From Achromobacter spanius (GTDB lineage Bacteria > Pseudomonadota > Gammaproteobacteria > Burkholderiales > Burkholderiaceae_B), in the NCBI RefSeq assembly GCF_002812705.1, contig NZ_CP025030.1:3782001-3846000 (forward strand): DNA of 64,000 bases, read 5' to 3'. The first letter of the stretch is position 1. Each line of letters starts with the position of its first letter. Under the pieces are notes generated by a model. The model was given only the letters and a program-made list of their open reading frames with translations. It had not been told where the DNA came from and ran no database searches. The translations under genes and the position numbers were made by a program. Shown here in pieces: positions 53,762 through 62,764 of this stretch.

Positions 53762-54710
53762 GAAAATCCGCTGCACCCTTCGTCCGCGTCAACCGCGTGC
53801 GTGCTTGCTTTGCCAACCCGTCCCGCAACAACTGCGCGGGCGCGCTCATGGCGCGGTCCCGCGACCACACCACCGCAAGGACCGGATCTTCCAGCGATAG
53901 CAAATGCCGCGCCACCAATCCCTGGCGCTCCGCATACTGCGCGCCAAGACTTTCCACGATGGCCACGCCCAAGCCTTGCGCCGCCAGCGCGCAGGCAGCC
54001 GATGACTGCGCCACTTCGATGATTGGCCGATACGGCAGCCCGCGCGCCTCGAGCGCCTGGCGCGTTGCGCGGCCGGCGGGCAGGGCGGGGGCCAGCACGA
54101 TCGGGCCGGCGTCGGCCACCTGTTCAAGCGTCAGCGCCGACTGCCGCGCCCAGGGATGATCTTGTGCCATGACCGCGTGCAGGCTCAACGGCGCCAGCCG
54201 CAGGCTGCTGACGCGGTCGATGTCGGACGGTGCGCCGATGATGATGCCCAGATCGATGCGATGGTCGACCGCCATTTCGATGATTTCCAGCGCGGTGCCG
54301 GCGCGTACCGTTACGGCCACGGTCGGGTGTGCCTGTCGCATGCCGGCCAGGGCGGGGGGCAGCAGGCTGGAGGCCGCTATCGCAACCGCGCCCACGTCCA
54401 AGCGCGCCAACGCCCCTTGCCGGATGTCGACGGCCAGCCGGTCGACAGCTTCGATGCCGGCCAATGCGTTGAGCACTTCGGGTATCAGCGCGCGGCCCTG
54501 GCTGGTGAGGTGCAGCCGGCGGTTCTCGCGGCTGAACAGCGCGAAGCCCAGGCGGGTTTCCATGTCGCGCAGTAGTGCGCTGGCGGCGGGCTGCGTCATG
54601 TTGACGGAAGCGGCGGCGGCGGTGACGGTGTCGTGCCGGTACATGGCGCGCATCAGCAGGAGTTCTCGCCGATTGAACATATGAATTTCATATGGAAATA
54701 GTTGATTCAT
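53754..54710 (-). CDS. LysR-family regulator of the adjacent enolase-family gene
   Basis: A LysR-type regulator of 318 residues from ATG 54710; ATG 54680 (308 residues) matches the usual family N-terminus better and is a fair alternative, as neither has a clear ribosome binding site. The helix-turn-helix is TVTAAAASVNMTQPAASALLRDMETRLGFALF, followed by the effector domain. It is divergent from the mandelate racemase-like gene and the intergenic DNA carries CATATGAA elements, so it probably controls that gene and itself. Confidence 0.9.
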   Translation of the reverse strand: MNQLFPYEIHMFNRRELLLMRAMYRHDTVTAAAASVNMTQPAASALLRDMETRLGFALFSRENRRLHLTSQGRALIPEVLNALAGIEAVDRLAVDIRQGALARLDVGAVAIAASSLLPPALAGMRQAHPTVAVTVRAGTALEIIEMAVDHRIDLGIIIGAPSDIDRVSSLRLAPLSLHAVMAQDHPWARQSALTLEQVADAGPIVLAPALPAGRATRQALEARGLPYRPIIEVAQSSAACALAAQGLGVAIVESLGAQYAERQGLVARHLLSLEDPVLAVVWSRDRAMSAPAQLLRDGLAKQARTRLTRTKGAADFPI

Positions 54711-54727
54711 CTATTTGACCATATGAA
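54678..54727. promoter_or_regulatory. CATATGAA palindrome plus half-site, candidate LysR operator
   Basis: CATATGAATTTCATATG (54678-54694) is a perfect 17-base palindrome (eight-base arms, one centre base). A third CATATGAA is at 54720-54727, 42 bases on, which is about four helical turns. They lie between the divergent LysR and enolase-family genes and overlap the possible LysR start codon at 54680. Confidence 0.55.
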
Positions 54728-54778
54728 GCGGGCGCCGCCAGAATAGCCAGATCGCATTTTGCTTCTTCAGCTATCGCC

Positions 54779-55876
54779 ATGCCCGCCAACACCATCGTTT
54801 CCGTCACTTGCGTCCCCTTGCGCCTGCCGTTTCATCATTGGAGCCCGTCGCCGCTGTTCGCCGGCCGTCCGCGCGACAAGCTGGACAGCGCGCTGGTGCG
54901 CGTGCAGACGGAAGACGGCGTGGTGGCCTGGGGTGAGTCGTACTGTGTGGAGCCGCGCGCCTTGGTCGCGATTTTTGAGACCCTGATCGCGCCGCTGGCC
55001 TGCGGGCGTGACGCGGATGACGACACCTTGCTGCCGGGCATGCAGCGCACGCTGCACAACCTGGGGCGGTCCGGCCCGGTCGTGCATGCGCTGGCCGGCC
55101 TGGACATCGCGCTGTGGGACCTGCGCGCCAAACGCGCCGGCGTGCCCTTATATCAATTACTGGGCGGCAAGCGCCGCGATCGCGTGCGCGTCTATGCGTC
55201 GCTGCTTCAGTACTACGGCAACGCCGAACGCCTGGACGCGGTGACGACGCGCGCCTTGAATGAGGGCTATACCGAGATCAAGCTGCACGAGCGCACCGCC
55301 GATGCGCTGGCCGCCGTGCGCCGCAGCACGGGGGCGGGCGTGCCCATCATGGTGGACACGAACTGCGCCTGGCTGCCGGGCGAGGCCGAGGCCGCCATTG
55401 CCGCCATGCGTCCGCATGATCCGTTCTGGATCGAAGAGCCGCTGTGGCCGCCGGAGGACGACCGCGCGCTGGCTCGCTTGAAGCGCGCCTGCGGCGTCCC
55501 GCTGGCCGTGGGCGAGAACGCCAGCAGCGTCGCTGACCTGGAGCGGGTGGTGGACAACGAAGCCGCGCAGTACGTGCAGCCCAGCGTCATCAAGCTGGGC
55601 CTGAGCGGCGCGTGGCGCATCGCGCAGAAGTGCGCGGGAACGAACGTTGTCTGCGCGCCGCAGGTGGCATTTTTTGGACCCGGGTATCTGGCCAGCCTGC
55701 ACCTGATCGCGGCGCAGCAGGCCGAGGTGTCGCTGGAACGCCTATACGTGGAACTCGCGCACGTGCCGTATGGGCGCAGCGTGCCCATTGCAGACGGTTG
55801 GGTGACCGTGCCGGACGGGCCCGGGCTGGGCGCGGACCCGGAAGCGGAACTTGCCGAAGGCCGGTTCAGCGCCTGA
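54779..55876 (+). CDS. Mandelate racemase/muconate lactonizing family enzyme
   Basis: A 365-residue enolase-superfamily protein. The capping domain (about 1-120) contains VAWGESYCVEP. In the barrel, the second-strand catalytic lysine region is YTEIKLHER, with K-x-H where many relatives have K-x-K. The metal ligands are Asp in VDTNCAW, Glu in WIEEPLWPPED and Glu in VGENASS. It probably dehydrates or racemises an acid sugar or related carboxylate; the substrate is unknown. The linked Bug receptor supports a carboxylate substrate. Divergent from LysR. Confidence 0.88.
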   Translation: MPANTIVSVTCVPLRLPFHHWSPSPLFAGRPRDKLDSALVRVQTEDGVVAWGESYCVEPRALVAIFETLIAPLACGRDADDDTLLPGMQRTLHNLGRSGPVVHALAGLDIALWDLRAKRAGVPLYQLLGGKRRDRVRVYASLLQYYGNAERLDAVTTRALNEGYTEIKLHERTADALAAVRRSTGAGVPIMVDTNCAWLPGEAEAAIAAMRPHDPFWIEEPLWPPEDDRALARLKRACGVPLAVGENASSVADLERVVDNEAAQYVQPSVIKLGLSGAWRIAQKCAGTNVVCAPQVAFFGPGYLASLHLIAAQQAEVSLERLYVELAHVPYGRSVPIADGWVTVPDGPGLGADPEAELAEGRFSA

Positions 55877-55934
55877 CACGAAGACAACGCGAGCCCAAAG
55901 AGGCCGTATCAAACATAAACCTGGAGACAACAAT

Positions 55935-56927
55935 ATGCACCCATCGCGCAGAGCATTCTTGATCAACGGCACGGCCATGGCAGTGGGCGCGGCCGCATTG
56001 CCCTGGAGCTTCGCGGCACGCGCCGCGCAGTATCCGGACAAGGCGGTGCGCTTGTACATTCCCTATCCGCCGGGCGCGGCCACCGACACGCTGGGCCGCA
56101 TGGCGGGGCAGGTCTACGCCGAAGCGCTGGGCCAGCCCTTCGTGGTCGAGAACCGGGGCGGGGGCGGCACCACGATCGGCACGCGCGCCTTGGCGGTGTC
56201 GGCGCCAGACGGCTACACCATCGGCATGGTCGACTCCACGTTCACCATCAACCCCGCGCTGCTGGGCGATCGCCAGCCGTACGACGCGATCAAGGACTTT
56301 GCGCCGATCTCGCTGATGGCGACCGCGCCGTTCGTCATGGTGGTGCATCCGTCCGTCAAGGCCACCGATGTTGCCTCGTTTGTTGCGCTGGCCAAGGCGC
56401 AGCCGGGCACGCTGTCGTTCGGGTCGGCGGGGGTGGGCAGCGGTCCGCATCTGGCGGGAGAGCAACTGCGCCAGCAGGCGGGCGTGGACGTGCTGCATGT
56501 GCCGTACCGGGGCGGCGGCACCGTCATCACCGATCTGCTGGGTGGTCAGGTGCAGTTTGCTTTCGCCACGGTTCCCACGCTGCTGGAACACATCAAGGCG
56601 GGGCGCCTGAAGGCCTTGGCGGTCACCAGCCCGAAACGCGTCAGCCAGTTGCCGGACGTGCCGACGTTTGCAGAAGCGGGTCTGCCGGGCGTGGACATCT
56701 CGCCGCTGTTCGGCCTGGTGGCGCCGGCCGGCGTGCCGGAACCGATCATCGCGCGTCTATCGACAACGCTGACTGAATCCGTGCGCAACGGTGCGCTGCG
56801 CGACAAGCTGGCGAGCTTGGGCTTTCAGCCGGTGGGCAGCACACCGGCGGAATTCGCGCAGCGGATAAAGGACGATGTGGCGAAGTGGACGGGCGTGATC
56901 CAGCGCGGGGGGATCAAGGCGGAGTAG
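55935..56927 (+). CDS. Bug-family tripartite tricarboxylate transporter receptor
   Basis: A 330-residue periplasmic binding protein of the Bug (TctC) family. The N-terminus SRRAFLINGTAMAVGAAALPWSFAARA looks like a twin-arginine or Sec signal. The mature part has YPDKAVRLYIPYPPGAATDTLGRMAG, VENRGGGGTTIGTRALA and GSGPHLAGEQLRQQAGVDVLHVPYRGGG. Members bind carboxylates; the membrane subunits are not encoded here. GGAGA (55923-55927) precedes ATG 55935. It follows the enolase-family enzyme by 58 bases and probably feeds it substrate. Confidence 0.93.
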   Translation: MHPSRRAFLINGTAMAVGAAALPWSFAARAAQYPDKAVRLYIPYPPGAATDTLGRMAGQVYAEALGQPFVVENRGGGGTTIGTRALAVSAPDGYTIGMVDSTFTINPALLGDRQPYDAIKDFAPISLMATAPFVMVVHPSVKATDVASFVALAKAQPGTLSFGSAGVGSGPHLAGEQLRQQAGVDVLHVPYRGGGTVITDLLGGQVQFAFATVPTLLEHIKAGRLKALAVTSPKRVSQLPDVPTFAEAGLPGVDISPLFGLVAPAGVPEPIIARLSTTLTESVRNGALRDKLASLGFQPVGSTPAEFAQRIKDDVAKWTGVIQRGGIKAE

Positions 56928-56972
56928 GGCTTGCGGGCGGCTGGTGGCGATTGTCTTGGACGGCGATCCAAG

Positions 56973-56993
56973 TTATAAATGAGTGTTATTCCT
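56973..56993 (+). promoter_or_regulatory. Possible Fur-like site before fecI
   Basis: An AT-rich stretch TTATAAATGAGTGTTATTCCT, about 27 bases before the fecI start, partly matches the 19-base Fur consensus with ATGA and ATT elements. Iron control of FecI-type operons by Fur is well known, but this match is weak and judged by eye. Confidence 0.3.
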
Positions 56994-57019
56994 ATTAACA
57001 TGCCTGTCGCCCACCCTCC

Positions 57020-57532
57020 ATGGATTCCCCCGCGAACCAGAACGTCCACCGGCTTTACGCGGAACACCATGATTGGTTGCTGGGCTGGCTGATCCGGCGC
57101 GTGAACAATCGCGCCGACGCCGCCGACCTGACGCAGGACACCTTCTGCCGCGTACTGACGTCGGCCACCGCCACTCCCATCACCGAACCCCGTGCCTACC
57201 TGCTGACGTTGGCGCGCCGGCTGACCATCGACCTGTGGCGGGCACGCGACGTCGAAGCGCGCTACCTGGAAGCGCTGGCGCACGAGCAGGAACCGGTGGC
57301 CGTGTCGCCCGAAACGCTGCTCATGCTCAAGCAAGCCGTCATGGAAATCGACGCCTTGCTCGACGGCCTGCCCGTGCCGGTGAAGCATGCGTTCCTGCTG
57401 AACCGCCTTGACGGCATGACCCATCCCGCCATCGCGCAAACGATGGGCGTGTCGCTGGCCACGGTCGAGCGGCATGTGAAGCGAGCATTCCTGCATTGCC
57501 TTGCCGCGCGGCGGGTGGTGGATTCCCGATGA
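57020..57532 (+). CDS. fecI: FecI-family ECF sigma factor
   Basis: A 170-residue ECF sigma factor. Region 2 is VHRLYAEHHDWLLGWLIRRVNNRADAADLTQDTFCRVL (residues 9-46). Region 4 is LLDGLPVPVKHAFLLNRLDGMTHPAIAQTMGVSLATVERHVKRAFLHCL (about 113-162) with the helix-turn-helix. It directs transcription of the downstream TonB-dependent receptor gene when the receptor binds its ligand. It overlaps fecR by ATGA, as in classic fecIR pairs. Confidence 0.94.
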   Translation: MDSPANQNVHRLYAEHHDWLLGWLIRRVNNRADAADLTQDTFCRVLTSATATPITEPRAYLLTLARRLTIDLWRARDVEARYLEALAHEQEPVAVSPETLLMLKQAVMEIDALLDGLPVPVKHAFLLNRLDGMTHPAIAQTMGVSLATVERHVKRAFLHCLAARRVVDSR

Positions 57533-58494
57533 ACACACCACCCGCAGGCGACGCGCTGACAGAGCGCGCGGTCGACTGGATCGTCTTGCTGACCTCGGGG
57601 CACGCCTGTGACCACGATCGCCAGCGCTTCGAGCATTGGCTCGCCAGCCATCCCGACCACGCACGGGTGTGGGCTGAAGTGGATGGCCTGATGCGCCAGC
57701 CCCTCTCCCGGCTACGCGCGGCAGCGGGCGATGCGCCCGGCCCGGCGCGGGCCGCCCGTGCCACCTTGCTGCAAACCTGCGGCCTGGATCGGCGCCGGGT
57801 GCTGAAGCTTGCGATGCTGATGGGCGGCATCGCCACCGGCGCGCTAGTCACCGACCGCTACATTCCGCTGGCCGGCCTGTCCGCCAGTTACGCCACACGG
57901 ACCGGCAAGCGCCAGACCTATGCGCTGGCCGACGGCTCGGTGCTGACGCTGAACGCGCGCTCGGCTGTCGACGTGCATTACAACGACGCGCAGCGCACCG
58001 TCGTGCTGCGCCAAGGCGGCCTGTACGCCGAGGCGCGCGCAGGCGACCGGCCCTTCGTGGTGCGTACTCACCACGGCGACGTATCCGCCCACTCGACCCG
58101 GCTGGCGGTCAGCCAGTTTGACGACTACGCCGTCGCCAGCGCCATTGAGCATTCGTTGCTTGTGCGTCCGGCGCACGGTGCTCCCATGACCCTGCCGCAG
58201 TCCGCAACGGCGGCCTTCGATCAGGACCGGGCCTGGGGGCGCGAGGATGGCGCGCGGGATGCCTGGCGCAACGGCATTCTCAATGTGCGCGACGCGCGGC
58301 TGGACGAGGTCGTGGCTCAGGTGCGGGCTTATCAGCCTGGCCTGATACGGGTCTCGCAAAGGGTCGCCGCGTTGCGGGTGTTCGGTGTTTTTCCGCTGGA
58401 CGACCCGGACCGGACACTCTTGGCGCTGAGCCAAACGCTGCCGATCCGGATGCAGCGCTTTGGGCCGTGGCTGACGCTTCTGGATGCGGCATGA
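57529..58494 (+). CDS. fecR: FecR-family anti-sigma regulator
   Basis: A 321-residue cytoplasmic membrane regulator. The cytosolic N-terminal domain has VDWIVLLTSGHACDHDRQRFEHWLASHPDHARVWAEVDGLM, the FecR N-domain pattern with W...H motifs. One membrane segment (about 92-110, LAMLMGGIATGALVTD) follows. The periplasmic FecR domain has TGKRQTYALADGSVLTLNARSAVDVHY and LRQGGLYAEARAGDRPFVVRT. The C-terminal part resembles a secretin/TonB short domain (LDEVVAQVRAYQPGLIRVS). It passes the receptor signal to FecI. Confidence 0.93.
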   Translation: MNTPPAGDALTERAVDWIVLLTSGHACDHDRQRFEHWLASHPDHARVWAEVDGLMRQPLSRLRAAAGDAPGPARAARATLLQTCGLDRRRVLKLAMLMGGIATGALVTDRYIPLAGLSASYATRTGKRQTYALADGSVLTLNARSAVDVHYNDAQRTVVLRQGGLYAEARAGDRPFVVRTHHGDVSAHSTRLAVSQFDDYAVASAIEHSLLVRPAHGAPMTLPQSATAAFDQDRAWGREDGARDAWRNGILNVRDARLDEVVAQVRAYQPGLIRVSQRVAALRVFGVFPLDDPDRTLLALSQTLPIRMQRFGPWLTLLDAA

Positions 58495-58536
58495 CAGGGC
58501 AATGAGGGGATTGGAGGCCGGTAGCCGTCATGACTA

Positions 58537-61035
58537 ATGACGCAACCGACTTCTCTATCCGAAAAATCTCCCGCAACTATGAAATTTCCCCTGACTACCG
58601 CCGCGACGCTCGTCGCCGGCGCGCTGAACGCCAGCCTGCTGGCACCCTGCGCATACGCCCAGAACGCTCCCGTGGGCGCCGGGCAGCGGGCCGTCGTTGC
58701 TTACGACCTGCCTGCTGGTCCGTTGACGGACACCCTTAGCCGGATCTCGTTGCAAAGCGGCCAGACCATCTCCGCGGGCGCGGAGCTGGTGGCCGGCCGG
58801 CAAGCCGCGCCGGTGCGCGGCGTGCTGAGCGCCGAGGCGGCAGCCCGGCAGGCCCTGGCGGGAACCGGCCTGGAACTTGTCGTGACAAGCGCCGGCGTGC
58901 TGACCGTGCGCCCGCTGCCGGCCGCGGGCGCGGTGACGTCGCTTGAGCCGGTCCTGGTCACTGCCAGTGCCGTCATTCCACCCAGCGAAGGCAGCGGATC
59001 CTACACAACTCCGGAGTCCGCCTCGGCGACCCGAATGAGGCTGTCGATGCGAGAAACGCCGCAGTCAGTCAGCGTTATCACACGCCAGCAAATGGACGAC
59101 CAGGGCATCGTCAACGTGGCGCAGGCGCTTGAGCAGACGCCGGGTATTACGGTCAGCCAGGACAACTCCGAGGGCTACAGTTTTTACTCGCGCGGCTTTC
59201 AGCTGTCGAATTTCCAGTTCGACGGCCTTCCCAGCCTGTCCAGCGACGGCGGCAACGTCCGCGATAACTACAGCATCACGAACTCGGTCATCTATGACCG
59301 CATCGAAGTGCTGAAGGGCGCCACGGGCCTGGTCAACGGGGCGGGCTATCCCTCGGGCGTGGTCAACTTCATTCGCAAGCGTCCCACGCAGGAATTCCAG
59401 GGCAGCCTGTCGGCGGGAGCCGGCTCGTGGGACCGCTACCGCAGCGAAATCGACCTGAGCGGCCCCTTGAGCGAAAGCGGCAAGCTACGGGGCCGCGTCG
59501 TGGGCGCCGCCGAGACCCACGGCAGCTTCATGGACCATGCCAAAGGCAAGGAGTCCATCGGCTACGGCATTATCGAAGCCGACCTGTCGCCCCGCACCAC
59601 CGCGTCCTTCGGCGTGGACTACCAGCAGAACCGGAATGACGGCACCACCAACACTCACTTGCCTTCGCTGTTTTCGGACGGCTCGCAAGTGACGTTCTCG
59701 CGTTCGACCAACCCGGCCGATAAGTGGACATGGCGCAACCAGGACACCACGCGCCTGTTCGCGGACATCAGCCACAGGCTGGACAACGGTTGGAACTTCA
59801 AGCTGGCCGCCGCGCACCGTGACTACAAGTCGCGCGAGCTGATTTCGGGCATGGGCAGCGCGACGGTGAACGTGGTGGACCACAGCGTAAGCCACGGGTT
59901 CTATCCCGGCGGCGCCGCGCGTTTTGACACGGACTCGCGAGAAAACAGTATCGACTTCCAGGCGTCTGGCCCCTACACGCTGTTCGGCCGTCAGCACGAC
60001 TTGGTGGTCGGCTACAACGCGGCGCGCACGCATGCGCAATCCCGCCGCGAGGACGGTGACACCGACCTCTGGATCAATGATGCGTTCAACTGGAACAACA
60101 ATGCCACGGAGCCCGGCTCCTACGCCTGGTGGCTGACGCAAGACATGCAGGTCAACCAGAAGATCCTGTATGCCGCGACCGTGCTGCACCCGACGGACCG
60201 CTTTGCGTTCATCCTCGGCGGCCGGCTGACGGACTATTCCTGGAGCCAGGACATCCGGTATGCGAATGGCCGCTACGTTGGCTACTCGACGGACGTGAGC
60301 AGAAAGCTCATTCCCTACACGGGGGTTACCTACGATCTGGATGCGAACCACACGGTGTACGCCAGCTATACCGACGTGTTCAAGCCCCAGGCCTACAACT
60401 TCGATGCGAACAACCGCCAGCTTGACCCGCTGACGGGCAAGAGTGTCGAGCTTGGCGCCAAGGGCGAGTATCTGGATGGGCGCTTGAATGCCAGCGTCGC
60501 GCTGTTCCAGCTCAAGCAGGACAACGTGGCCGAGCCCGACCCCAGCGGTGCCTCGACGCCCACCGGCGGTGCGGCCTATATCGCGGTGCCCGGCGTAACC
60601 ACCCGCGGCATCGAACTGGAAGTCTCCGGCGAAGTGTTGCCGGGCTGGCAAGTGAACGCGGGCTACACCTACAGCCGTTCGCGCGACCGCGACGGCCAGC
60701 GCGTCAGCACCACACAACCCGAGCATCTCTTCAAACTGGCGACGGCCTATCGCCTGCGGGGTGACTGGCACCGCCTGACCGTGGGCGGAAACGTGCACTG
60801 GCAAGGCAATACCTACTTCACGCAGGAAGTGGACGCGCGCAACCACCGCTTCACGCAGGACAGTTACGCCGTTTTTGGCCTGATGGCGGGATATGACTTC
60901 AGCAAGGACGTGCGCCTGACGGTGAACGTGAACAACGTGCTGGACAAGCACTATTACTCGGGCATGGGCAACTACAACTCGGTCTTCTACGGTGCACCGC
61001 GCAACGTGTTCGCGCAGTTGCGATACAAGTTCTGA
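58537..61035 (+). CDS. TonB-dependent siderophore receptor with signalling domain
   Basis: A FecA/FpvA-type outer-membrane receptor, 832 residues from ATG 58537; ATG 58579 gives a more typical signal peptide (MKFPLTTAATLVAGALNASL, cleavage near CAYAQ) and is a good alternative. The periplasmic STN signalling domain (about 50-125: AYDLPAGPLTDTLSRISLQSGQTISAG) contacts FecR. The plug is at about 160-290 (MRETPQSVSVITRQQMDDQG). The barrel ends NVLDKHYYSGMGNYNSVFYGAPRNVFAQLRYKF, with terminal Phe. The ligand is probably a ferric siderophore; which one is unknown. GGAGG lies at 58513-58517. Confidence 0.93.
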   Translation: MTQPTSLSEKSPATMKFPLTTAATLVAGALNASLLAPCAYAQNAPVGAGQRAVVAYDLPAGPLTDTLSRISLQSGQTISAGAELVAGRQAAPVRGVLSAEAAARQALAGTGLELVVTSAGVLTVRPLPAAGAVTSLEPVLVTASAVIPPSEGSGSYTTPESASATRMRLSMRETPQSVSVITRQQMDDQGIVNVAQALEQTPGITVSQDNSEGYSFYSRGFQLSNFQFDGLPSLSSDGGNVRDNYSITNSVIYDRIEVLKGATGLVNGAGYPSGVVNFIRKRPTQEFQGSLSAGAGSWDRYRSEIDLSGPLSESGKLRGRVVGAAETHGSFMDHAKGKESIGYGIIEADLSPRTTASFGVDYQQNRNDGTTNTHLPSLFSDGSQVTFSRSTNPADKWTWRNQDTTRLFADISHRLDNGWNFKLAAAHRDYKSRELISGMGSATVNVVDHSVSHGFYPGGAARFDTDSRENSIDFQASGPYTLFGRQHDLVVGYNAARTHAQSRREDGDTDLWINDAFNWNNNATEPGSYAWWLTQDMQVNQKILYAATVLHPTDRFAFILGGRLTDYSWSQDIRYANGRYVGYSTDVSRKLIPYTGVTYDLDANHTVYASYTDVFKPQAYNFDANNRQLDPLTGKSVELGAKGEYLDGRLNASVALFQLKQDNVAEPDPSGASTPTGGAAYIAVPGVTTRGIELEVSGEVLPGWQVNAGYTYSRSRDRDGQRVSTTQPEHLFKLATAYRLRGDWHRLTVGGNVHWQGNTYFTQEVDARNHRFTQDSYAVFGLMAGYDFSKDVRLTVNVNNVLDKHYYSGMGNYNSVFYGAPRNVFAQLRYKF

Positions 61036-61101
61036 TATCAGGCTGACGGGACCTCAGGCGCCGCTGTAAGTTGCTGGAAGCGTTCGGCTCGCCCAACGCC
61101 T

Positions 61102-62388
61102 TCACCGGCGACCGCGGCCCGGTTGGTCTTGGCGTAGCCGGGCTACGTTCTGATCGATGCAGTGTTGGATCGTGCGCAAGGTGTCACGAGTAATGAGCTG
61201 TGGGTAGAGGTCGTCGGCAAGAATGGCGAACTGGCTTGCCACATCGCAAATGCGGTCAATCATTTTTCCGGCAAAGTCCTGTGGCACTTCGGCCTCGTTG
61301 GCAAGCCTGAGCATCTGCGCGCGGGAAATCGCCAGCGCCTCGCCCATCACGTCCATCTGATGATATCCACCAGGCCCCTCGCAGAACGTCACGTCGTAAG
61401 CGGGCGCCAGCCTCCAGTGACCCGCTTGCGACATGAGGTAGGCAAAGTTCTTGGGGTGATCGTCCCTGTTGTGGAATGCGACATTGAAGACTGCGCGCTC
61501 GAAAGCCATTGCCATCTGTCGCACGTCGTTGGTACACATCTGCGTCGCCCGAAAGAAGTTGACGTAGTCCAACACCCCCGGAGTGCGGTAATTGGCGCCC
61601 GTAAAGGCGGCGAGGCTCTGCATGGGTACGCGCAGCCCGTCTTGTCGGTCAAAACGCTTGCTGGCAAACGCCGCCGACCCCCCAGGCAGACTGAAGTACC
61701 GCGTGTCCGGCGTCTCGATGCCACACATGCGCAGGCACTCGGCGTAGACCATTTCGATCGCGCAGACCTCGGGATGTTCTTCTTTGGCGGGAAACTTGAT
61801 CAACCACGCTTCAAATCCCGGTGTGACGGCAGTGGTAAACCCATCCGTTTCGGGATTCCGATAGACCAGGGCCTTAGGCCTTGCACCTTGAGGCGCGCCG
61901 CCCACCAGCAGCAATGTTTCCAGGAACTCGCCGCCTTCCCCTTGGAGCACTTGCTGCACGTCGGCGGCTAGCACTTCAAGCGGGATGTGGACTTTCGGTT
62001 CCTGTCCTTCTGGTGCAACGGGTTCAAACTTCATGGCGCCCATCGCATTGCTACCGATGTAGCCCAGTCGTTCCAGCGGGCCTATGCGAGCCGTGGACAG
62101 GCTGCGTCGCCTGAACATTCGGTCCATCAGCAACATGCCCCATCCGTCCGGCAACGAGTCATAGACAGGGCCTGGCAAGTCCAGCTGGTGGGCTGGAAAA
62201 CCTCGGCGCAACTGGGGCCCCTCTAACGGCAGGGTGTAAGAGGACAGCTCCAAGCCCCTTTGCCTGGCGTCGTTGCTGTACTCGAAGACGATCGTTGGGC
62301 GACCGGTCAGGGTGGTTGTAGAGGCCAGGGTGCCCCAAAGCCATCGCTCACCCCAGCCTTCATAGAAGACGTTCACTTGCTCAAGCAT
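61102..62388 (-). CDS. hipA: HipA-family Ser/Thr kinase toxin
   Basis: A 428-residue type II toxin of the HipA family. It has the N-terminal HipA subdomain (about 5-125: LPDGWGMLLMDR and LGYIGSNAMGAMKF). Kinase elements include GGAPQGARPKALVYRN (163-178), RDDHPKN (308-314) and LAPAYDVTF (327-335). The P-loop normally carries an autophosphorylated Ser (GSSxGGARPK-type); here Gly and Ala stand at those places. ATG 62388 is preferred because AAGGAA lies before it and it overlaps hipB by eight bases; GTG 62409 is the longer alternative. HipA kinases phosphorylate aminoacyl-tRNA synthetases. Confidence 0.9.
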   Translation of the reverse strand: MLEQVNVFYEGWGERWLWGTLASTTTLTGRPTIVFEYSNDARQRGLELSSYTLPLEGPQLRRGFPAHQLDLPGPVYDSLPDGWGMLLMDRMFRRRSLSTARIGPLERLGYIGSNAMGAMKFEPVAPEGQEPKVHIPLEVLAADVQQVLQGEGGEFLETLLLVGGAPQGARPKALVYRNPETDGFTTAVTPGFEAWLIKFPAKEEHPEVCAIEMVYAECLRMCGIETPDTRYFSLPGGSAAFASKRFDRQDGLRVPMQSLAAFTGANYRTPGVLDYVNFFRATQMCTNDVRQMAMAFERAVFNVAFHNRDDHPKNFAYLMSQAGHWRLAPAYDVTFCEGPGGYHQMDVMGEALAISRAQMLRLANEAEVPQDFAGKMIDRICDVASQFAILADDLYPQLITRDTLRTIQHCIDQNVARLRQDQPGRGRR

Positions 62389-62698
62389 TGCCGGGGTTCC
62401 TTTTCGCACGGAGACGATCCGCGCTGCTTTCGTAGCGCCGAATGTCTTCGATGCTGTTCAACTTGGGCAGGAACAGGCCCTCAAGTTCTTTGGCCCGACC
62501 AAGGGCCATCGCCACCCGGACCACGTTCTCGAACCCGACATTGCGCCCGGTTTCCAGGTTGGACACGGTGTTGGTGGCAATGCCGGCTCGCCCGGCCAAG
62601 TCGGCTTGTGTCATGCCCGACGCCAGACGCTCAGTGCGCAAACGTTGGCAGAGACGCTTGACGATCTCGCTCGGCGTGCTGAACCTTAAATCCAACAT
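62381..62698 (-). CDS. hipB: HipB-family antitoxin, XRE-type repressor
   Basis: A 105-residue DNA-binding protein with an XRE/Cro-type helix-turn-helix at about 18-70: LCQRLRTERLASGMTQADLAGRAGIATNTVSNLETGRNVGFENVVRVAMALGR. A C-terminal charged tail follows. It is encoded immediately before hipA with an eight-base overlap, so it is the partner antitoxin and autorepressor. The start is ATG 62698, after CACACAAT. Confidence 0.9.
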   Translation of the reverse strand: MLDLRFSTPSEIVKRLCQRLRTERLASGMTQADLAGRAGIATNTVSNLETGRNVGFENVVRVAMALGRAKELEGLFLPKLNSIEDIRRYESSADRLRAKRNPGNA

Positions 62699-62764
62699 AT
62701 TGTGTGTCCAGGCAGCTTCATGCCAGTTAATACCCCAAATTACAGGATTAACGATGGTTCGGAT

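Noticed and set aside
59485..60951. Minus-strand frame of 488 codons opposite the TonB receptor
   Set aside because: Antisense shadow; the receptor on the plus strand has full STN, plug and barrel features.
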